This document shows, piece after piece, positions 59,406 through 64,000 of a stretch of 64,000 nt of DNA (position 1 is the first letter of the stretch; every line of letters begins with the position of its first letter). Source of the stretch: Lysobacter soli (GTDB lineage: Bacteria; Pseudomonadota; Gammaproteobacteria; Xanthomonadales; Xanthomonadaceae). The translations under genes were made by a program, and so were the position numbers. Where the stretch lies: NCBI RefSeq assembly GCF_003382285.1, contig NZ_QTJR01000003.1, positions 1 to 64,000 of the forward strand, written 5' to 3'. The notes beneath the pieces were generated by a model that was not told the DNA's origin, ran no database searches, and saw only the letters and a program-made list of their open reading frames with translations.

Positions 59406-59918
59406 ATGTCCAAGAATTCCAACAAGAAGACCGGCAAGGATAAGGGAAAGGGCGCTGGCGGCGGCACCATCGCGCTGAACAAGCGCGCCCGCCACGAGTA
59501 CAGCCTCGAGGAGAAGTTCGAGGCGGGCCTGTCCCTGCAGGGCTGGGAGCTGAAGGCGATCCGCGCCGGACGCGCCAACATCGGCGACGCCTACGCGGTG
59601 GTCCTGCACAGCGAGATCTTCCTGATCGGCGCGCAGATCACGCCGCTGATCTCCGCCTCGACCCATGTCGTGGCCGACGATCGCCGCTCGCGCAAGCTGC
59701 TGCTGCATCGTGCCGAGATCGACAACCTGATCGGCCGCGTGCAGCGCGACGGGTACACCTTGGTGCCCACCGCGCTCTACTGGAAGGGCAACAAGGTCAA
59801 GGCGGAGATCGCGCTCGCCAAGGGCAAGCAGGCGCACGACAAGCGCGAGGCGAGCAAGGAGCGCGACTGGCAGCGCGAGAAGCAGCGCGTGATGCGTCGG
59901 CATAACAAGGACGCTTGA
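59406..59918 (+). CDS. smpB: SsrA-binding protein SmpB
   Basis: SmpB carries tmRNA to stalled ribosomes. The 170-residue product has a Lys/Gly-rich N-terminal extension (1-22), then [56 protein letters not shown] and a C-terminal basic tail [16 protein letters not shown] -10-like GACAAT lies 6 bases before the ATG with no Shine-Dalgarno, so a leaderless mRNA is possible. Its RNA partner ssrA is 3.3 kb downstream in this window. Confidence 0.97.
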   Translation: MSKNSNKKTGKDKGKGAGGGTIALNKRARHEYSLEEKFEAGLSLQGWELKAIRAGRANIGDAYAVVLHSEIFLIGAQITPLISASTHVVADDRRSRKLLLHRAEIDNLIGRVQRDGYTLVPTALYWKGNKVKAEIALAKGKQAHDKREASKERDWQREKQRVMRRHNKDA

Positions 59919-60051
59919 ACCAGGCAAAGCCTGGTTGTTTCCGGGCTACGCCCGAAAACCCCGCGATTTGCTACGCAAACCGCGGGCCGCGAACAGTGCA
60001 CATCCATCCCCCATTCGCGCCTTCGGCGCGAATCGCCCCCAACTTGGGGGC
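59918..60051 (+). repeat. Array of five consecutive triloop hairpins after smpB
   Basis: Five inverted repeats follow one another, each with a 3-nt loop. They lie at 59918-59936 (8 bp, AAA), 59942-59954 (5 bp, TAC), 59960-59986 (6 plus 5 bp with one mismatch, TAC), 60013-60033 (9 bp, TTC) and 60035-60051 (7 bp, ACT). The first, followed by GTTT, could be the smpB terminator. The purpose of the rest is unknown. Confidence 0.7.
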
Positions 60052-60101
60052 TTGGCGACTTCGTACACAGGAAATCGCCGTTCGAAGAGGCCGGCCGCCC
60101 A

Positions 60102-62303
60102 TTACTCCGCCAGCTTCTCCCGCGGCAGCGTGAACCAGAACGTGGCGCCCTTCCCCACTTCGCCTTCGGCGCGGATGGTCCCGCCGTGGCGCTCGACGAT
60201 GCGCTTTACCGACGCCAGGCCAATGCCGTGGCCGGCGAAGTCGTCGTTGTGATGCAGCCGCTGGAACGGACGGAACAGCTTGTCGACATACGCCTGCGAG
60301 AAGCCCGCGCCGTTGTCGCGCACGAAGTACTCCAGCCCCTGCTCGCCCATGACCGCGCCGAACTCGATCCGCGCATCGAGCCGATCGCGCGTGAACTTCC
60401 ACGCGTTGCCCAGCAGGTTGCCGAGGAGGTTGCGCAGCAGCGGCGCGTCGCCGATCACGAACAGCTCCGGCTGGATGTCCACCTCGACCTGGCGCCGGCT
60501 GTCGCTTACGCGCAGCTCCTCGATCACCTCGCCGGCAAGGCGGCTCAGGTCGACCCGTTCCAGCCGCAGTTCGCTGCGGCTGACGCGCGACATCTTGAGC
60601 AGCGCGTCGATCAACTCGCCCATGCGGCCCGCCGCACGTCGCACGCGCACCAGGTAACCGCTGCCGTTCTCGTCCATTCCCGCCGAATGCCGCTCGATCA
60701 GGATCCGGCTGAAGCCGTCGATCGCACGCAGCGGCGCGCGCAGGTCGTGTGAGACGCTGTATGCGAAGGCCTCCAACTCCTGGTTGGCCTGGCTCAATTC
60801 GCGGGTGCGCAGCGCGACGCGCGCTTCCAGCGTCCGGTTGAGCGCGTGCACCCGCGCCTCGGCGCGAAGACGCTCGGTCACGTCCTCCACCTGCACCAAT
60901 CCGACGATGTCCTGGCCGACGTTGCCCGGCACCGGCGCATAGGTCAGTTGGGCCTGGCGCGGGTCGCCGCCTTCGCGATGCAGCCGTCGCGTCGCGCGAT
61001 GTACGCCCTGCGCGTCGGTGGTGCCGTGGCCGTAGGCGATCAGCTCCGGCTCGTCGCTTTCGAACAGCGTGTCGAAGCGCTTGCCCACCAGCGCCTCGGG
61101 CGTGAGCCCAACGATGTTCGCCAGCGCCGGATTGGCCTCGACGATATGGCCCTCGCTGTCCAGCAGCGCCTTGCCGATCGCCGAATACCGCATCGCGCTA
61201 CGGAAGCGCAGCTCGCTCCGGCGATAGTCCTCCGTCATGCGCACGGCGATGCGGTACGCCTGCGCTTCGGTGCGCGCGAGCATCCACGCGATCGCGTATA
61301 GCAGCAGCGACGAGAACAGCCCGAGCGCCAGCAGGTTCTGCAGGCCCTGCAATCGCGGCGCGGCCTGCGCCACGGGTGGCGATTCGAAGTCCACGCGCCA
61401 GTGGCGGCCGTAGAGTTCGAACGCACTGCTGTGCCGGAATGCCGGCGGCGGGCGATCGGCCGGCGCGTACGTCGCGTAGAGCAGGCGCTCGCCGGCGGAC
61501 ACGTCGATCACGCGGAACTGGCTGTCGTTGCGCAGCGCGCCCAGCGCATTGCGCACGAACCCTTCCATGCGCACGGGCACGTACACCCAGCCCTGCATGT
61601 CGGCGCGACGGTTCGCCAGCGTCGCCGGCCGCCCGCCGCCGCGATACACCGGCAGGTACAGCAGGATGCCGGTGCTGCGCAGCGAGCCGTCCTGGATGAG
61701 GTGCACCGGGCCGGACAGCGTCGCGTTGCCCGTTTCCATCGCCTGCACCATCGCGGCCTGGCGCACCGGCTCGGAGTACATGTCGAAGCCGATCGCGCCC
61801 ACGTTCGCGGGCGTCTTCGGTTCGAGGTAAAGGATGGGCCCGTAGTCGCGGCGCTGCCCGCGCGGCCAGATCTCGAGCAGGCCGTGGCCGGCATCACGCC
61901 ATTCCAGCTGCAGGTCGGCCAAGCGCGTGGCGGGGACGAATTCGGCGAATCCAAGGCCAACCATGCCGGGGAAGCGACGCTGCAGGTCCATTCCGTCCAC
62001 GTACGCCTGCCACTGCGCCGGCGACGGCCGCGGCCGCGTGACCGACGCGAACATCGACACGCCACCGCGCGCGACCAGTTCGTACTTGGTCATGCCCTGG
62101 CGCAGTAGCTCGGTGACTTCGGCGGTCTTGCTGATGAACTCCGCCTCGGCCGAACGCAACTCGCGTTCGCGCGCCGCCCGCCACGCGGTGAAGACCAGCA
62201 GCAGCGAGCCGACGAGCACGATGAGCGCGAGCAGGTACCCGCGGCGCGGCGACAGCTCGGACAGGTCGGGCGTGCGGTCTTCGCGAACGGCCTCGGGGCT
62301 CAT
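60102..62303 (-). CDS. CHASE-PAS sensor histidine kinase
   Basis: The 733-residue product has membrane helices at about 22-40 and 322-343. The periplasmic part between them is of CHASE type (FPGMVGLGFAEFVPA, GAIGFDMYSEPVRQAAM, TGNATLSGPVHL). A PAS domain (about 365-480), a short coiled coil and HisKA follow, with H519 in AYSVSHDLRAPLRAIDGF. HATPase has LLGNLLGNAWKFTRD and GAGFSQAY. No response regulator gene is adjacent, so it is an orphan kinase. The CHASE ligand is unknown. It lies between smpB and the Cro/CI-like pair on the minus strand. Confidence 0.92.
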   Translation of the reverse strand: MSPEAVREDRTPDLSELSPRRGYLLALIVLVGSLLLVFTAWRAARERELRSAEAEFISKTAEVTELLRQGMTKYELVARGGVSMFASVTRPRPSPAQWQAYVDGMDLQRRFPGMVGLGFAEFVPATRLADLQLEWRDAGHGLLEIWPRGQRRDYGPILYLEPKTPANVGAIGFDMYSEPVRQAAMVQAMETGNATLSGPVHLIQDGSLRSTGILLYLPVYRGGGRPATLANRRADMQGWVYVPVRMEGFVRNALGALRNDSQFRVIDVSAGERLLYATYAPADRPPPAFRHSSAFELYGRHWRVDFESPPVAQAAPRLQGLQNLLALGLFSSLLLYAIAWMLARTEAQAYRIAVRMTEDYRRSELRFRSAMRYSAIGKALLDSEGHIVEANPALANIVGLTPEALVGKRFDTLFESDEPELIAYGHGTTDAQGVHRATRRLHREGGDPRQAQLTYAPVPGNVGQDIVGLVQVEDVTERLRAEARVHALNRTLEARVALRTRELSQANQELEAFAYSVSHDLRAPLRAIDGFSRILIERHSAGMDENGSGYLVRVRRAAGRMGELIDALLKMSRVSRSELRLERVDLSRLAGEVIEELRVSDSRRQVEVDIQPELFVIGDAPLLRNLLGNLLGNAWKFTRDRLDARIEFGAVMGEQGLEYFVRDNGAGFSQAYVDKLFRPFQRLHHNDDFAGHGIGLASVKRIVERHGGTIRAEGEVGKGATFWFTLPREKLAE

Positions 62304-62384
62304 TCCCCAAGCATACAGGGCCGAGAATTTTTCGCATTCAGCCGGGTGGACCCGCCCCGCGTTGGTTAGCGCTCACGCGCATCG

Positions 62385-62633
62385 TCACGTGCGTGGCCCG
62401 CGCGGCGAACGTCGCACGCCGGACAGTGCGAGCAGCTCGATCGCATCCACGCGGAAGCTGCATGCCCTGGCCATGATAAGTGCACGTTTTCTAGTGGTTA
62501 CGTAGCCGCGCTTGCGCATTCGGCGCAGCATTTCGGTGCTGATGCCGGCCGCCTGCGCGGCCGCGCCGCAGGAGTTGAAACATTCAACGTATCGCTCGAC
62601 CGGATTGGCCGCGACGTCCATTTCGATAGTCAT
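62385..62633 (-). CDS. Cro-like/YdaS-type small regulator
   Basis: The 82-residue product, starting at 62633, has a helix-turn-helix like Cro or YdaS: NPVERYVECFNSCGAAAQAAGISTEMLRRMRKRGYVTTRKRALIMARAC. It is divergent from the CI-like gene across 141 bp, the arrangement of a phage switch. No ribosome-binding site is obvious, and an in-frame ATG at 62621 is an alternative. A DNA-binding role is inferred from the motif only. Confidence 0.6.
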   Translation of the reverse strand: MTIEMDVAANPVERYVECFNSCGAAAQAAGISTEMLRRMRKRGYVTTRKRALIMARACSFRVDAIELLALSGVRRSPRGPRT

Positions 62634-62645
62634 GGCGCAAATGGA

Positions 62646-62741
62646 TACCACCGCCAGTTGCCACATTCAACAACCTGAAGATGCGTGCTTTTCGCAGACG
62701 CTGCGCAACAATAAATTGCGACGTCTCACACTCCTCGTGTG
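62646..62741. promoter_or_regulatory. Divergent regulatory region with candidate operators
   Basis: Between the Cro-like and CI-like genes lie two 15-17-bp inverted repeats: CGCAA-N7-TTGCG (62704-62720) and CACAC-N5-GTGTG (62727-62741). A third site at 62646-62662 matches 13 of 17 positions of the lambda operator consensus. These are candidate operators only. Confidence 0.4.
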
Positions 62742-62774
62742 GGTGTCGGATTTCCCTTATTCGAGCGCACGGAA

Positions 62775-63143
62775 ATGCCGCAAAAACCGCACAAGGAATT
62801 CTCAAAACGGCTGCACCAGGCCTGGGACTACGCCGGCATCGTGAAGGGCCGCCATCGCACGGCGGCGCTGGCCGAGTACTTCGAGGTCAGCCGCGAATCC
62901 GCCCGCAAGTGGGCCGTGGGTCTTTCGAAGCCGGCGAGCGAACGCCTCACCGCGATGGCCGTGCAGATGAAGGTCAATTCCGACTGGCTGTCGACCGGCC
63001 GCGGCACGATGGAGCTGGCCGAGTCCGTGCGCGAGACGCCCACGAAGTACGACAACGCCGAAGAGGTCCGCCTGGTCGGGCTGGTGCGCAAGCTGCCGCG
63101 CAAGAAGCAACGTGCGCTGATCCAGTTGCTCGAGGAAACCTGA
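62775..63143 (+). CDS. CI-like phage-type repressor (XRE-family HTH)
   Basis: The 122-residue product has an N-terminal helix-turn-helix of the phage CI type (HRTAALAEYFEVSRESARKWAVGLSKPASERLTAMAVQMKVNSDWLSTGRGTM). The C-terminal 40 residues are charged, and no LexA/CI-type autoprotease domain follows, so it is a short form or remnant. The ATG at 62775 is chosen over 62739; a weak CGGAA lies upstream. It ends just before the ssrA 3' end, a well-known phage integration site. Confidence 0.75.
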   Translation: MPQKPHKEFSKRLHQAWDYAGIVKGRHRTAALAEYFEVSRESARKWAVGLSKPASERLTAMAVQMKVNSDWLSTGRGTMELAESVRETPTKYDNAEEVRLVGLVRKLPRKKQRALIQLLEET

Positions 63144-63175
63144 CGCACGCGCCGGTGCCGATGTCGCAGACACAA

Positions 63176-63199
63176 AAAAGCCCGCCGAAGCGGGCTTTT
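63176..63199. terminator. Terminator between the CI-like gene and ssrA
   Basis: A 10-bp stem with loop CGAA (63176-63185 with 63190-63199). On the minus strand it is followed by a T run, so it ends tmRNA transcription; it also serves the convergent plus-strand gene. Confidence 0.85.
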
Positions 63200-63210
63200 C
63201 TGCACTGGTA

Positions 63211-63564
63211 TGGTGGAGGTGGGGGGAATTGAACCCCCGTCCGAAGGCACTCCATCCCCGGCACTACATGCTTAGCTCACCGTTGGATCTCGTCCCGGAA
63301 CAGCACGGTATGCAAAGCGCATCCCGGAACCAGCCTGTTTTGGGTTGACCAGGGACTGACAGGCAACCGTCCCCGGCGATTCCGTGATGATGACCCTACG
63401 CTGCGAGCACGGACACAAGCAGTTTCGGGGCTTAGGCCTTAAGCGGCCAGAGCGTAGTTGTCGTCGTTGGCAACTAGAAGTTTGCAGCTGGATTTACGAG
63501 GAAAGCTACCCCCTCGGCATGCGCCAAGCGATTTCGCAACCCCCGTCGAAGCCAGTGCACCCCC
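63211..63564 (-). ncRNA. ssrA: Transfer-messenger RNA (tmRNA)
   Basis: tmRNA rescues ribosomes stalled on broken mRNAs, with SmpB. The 5' end GGGGGTG pairs over 7 bp with the 3' CACCTCC before ACCA, forming the tRNA-like acceptor stem, and the T-arm GGGGGTTCAATTCCCCC is visible near the 3' end. The tag reading frame (63439-63471, minus strand) gives ANDDNYALAA followed by TAA, one residue different from E. coli ANDENYALAA. The full gene is 354 nt. Confidence 0.97.
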
Positions 63565-63589
63565 GGGGACAGCTGATGCTGACCCGTCC

Positions 63590-63617
63590 AGTATAGGGGC
63601 GAAGCCCGCGACGACAA
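63590..63617 (-). promoter_or_regulatory. ssrA promoter
   Basis: On the minus strand TTGTCG (63612-63617) and TATACT (63590-63595) are separated by 16 bp, about 26 bp before the mature tmRNA 5' end. A short 5' leader would be removed by RNase P. Confidence 0.7.
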
Positions 63618-63791
63618 GGCCTGCAGGACGCGGTGTTTGCGGGCGTTCAAGCGTGCGATGAGCGTCGTGCGGGGTGCGTGGCGTGACGCCCTGCCCGCTT
63701 CGCCAGCGCGCACGCCCCAATTCGGACTCGTCTGATGGGCCCGCAAACGACGGTTGCGGAAAGCTGGAAGGCCCTCCGCCCTCCGGGACGC

Positions 63792-64000
63792 CCATGCGCC
63801 AGGCCCGTCGACTCACCGGCACCGAGCTGACCCAGACCGAGCGCTTCGCCCTGCTGGCGCTGCGCAACAAGACGCGGTTCCGCTGGGAGCACGCATTGAT
63901 GGAGTCGGCGACGATGCAGCGCCTGGCCGGCAAGGGGCTCGCGGTTTTCGAGGGCGAACGCTGGGAACCCACGCAGAAGGGCATCGAGCTGATCGCCCGG
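63792..64000 (+). CDS. Small winged-helix-like ORF (3' end outside window)
   Basis: An open frame starts at ATG 63792 and runs 69 codons to the window edge. The product has RLTGTELTQTERFALLALRNKTRF and MQRLAGKGLAVFEGERWEPTQKG, which look like a helix-turn-helix followed by a wing, but I do not recognise the family. The ribosome-binding site is weak. It is divergent from ssrA, so a regulator or a gene of an element at ssrA is possible. Confidence 0.5.

Overview
The window is from the chromosome of a high-GC gammaproteobacterium of the Xanthomonadaceae/Lysobacteraceae, most likely Lysobacter or a close relative. The best evidence is the rpf quorum-sensing cluster (rpfB, rpfF, rpfC, rpfG, then lysS, prfB, recJ, rpfE, greA, carB, carA), an arrangement characteristic of xanthomonads. 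Supporting signs are the cysteine-free Fur divergent from bamE, and the intergenic repeats. No insertion sequence, rRNA, tRNA, CRISPR array or recognisable complete defence system was seen.

Layout. 1-8.8 kb: a truncated gene for a secreted Gly-rich protein, then rarA, a secreted hypothetical, lolA and ftsK on the minus strand, ald, and divergent trxB. This block matches the enterobacterial trxB-ftsK-lolA-rarA neighbourhood. 8.9-15.4 kb: a GNAT-like protein, aat, infA, a Tat-exported class V aminotransferase, and clpA-clpS convergent to them. 15.5-18.3 kb: a tightly overlapping operon of a YbjN-like secreted protein, nudJ, mnmA and hflD. 18.3-25.2 kb: a 39-aa membrane peptide, then acnB led by a VapBC-type module, divergent from acnA; a 58-bp copy of the acnA 3' end lies just past acnA. 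25.3-35.1 kb: rpfB-rpfF convergent with rpfG-rpfC, then lysS and prfB with its programmed frameshift. 35.2-41.4 kb: a YkvA-like protein and an accessory signalling cassette of two RcsB-like response regulators divergent from a 1306-aa BvgS-like hybrid kinase. 41.5-55.7 kb: a long colinear minus-strand run hrcA-grpE-dnaK-dnaJ-dapB-carA-DUF-carB-greA-rpfE-recJ. 55.9-60 kb: recN, fur/bamE, ratA-ratB and smpB. 60-64 kb: a CHASE-PAS histidine kinase, a divergent Cro-like/CI-like regulator pair, tmRNA (ssrA) and a truncated small ORF.

Functionally, RpfF makes the DSF fatty-acid signal, RpfB handles fatty acyl-CoA, RpfC senses DSF and passes phosphate to RpfG, a cyclic-di-GMP phosphodiesterase. SmpB and tmRNA together give trans-translation. 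HrcA-GrpE-DnaK-DnaJ and ClpAS give protein quality control, and CarAB and DapB feed pyrimidine, arginine and lysine synthesis.

The points most worth a second look are five consecutive triloop hairpins after smpB, a GGGATTCG inverted-repeat element covering the dnaJ ribosome-binding region, the acnA tail duplication, the VapBC promoter apparently feeding acnB, the phage-like CI/Cro pair at the 3' end of ssrA, and the BvgS-like cassette inside the rpf region. All readings were made by eye; no database search was run.
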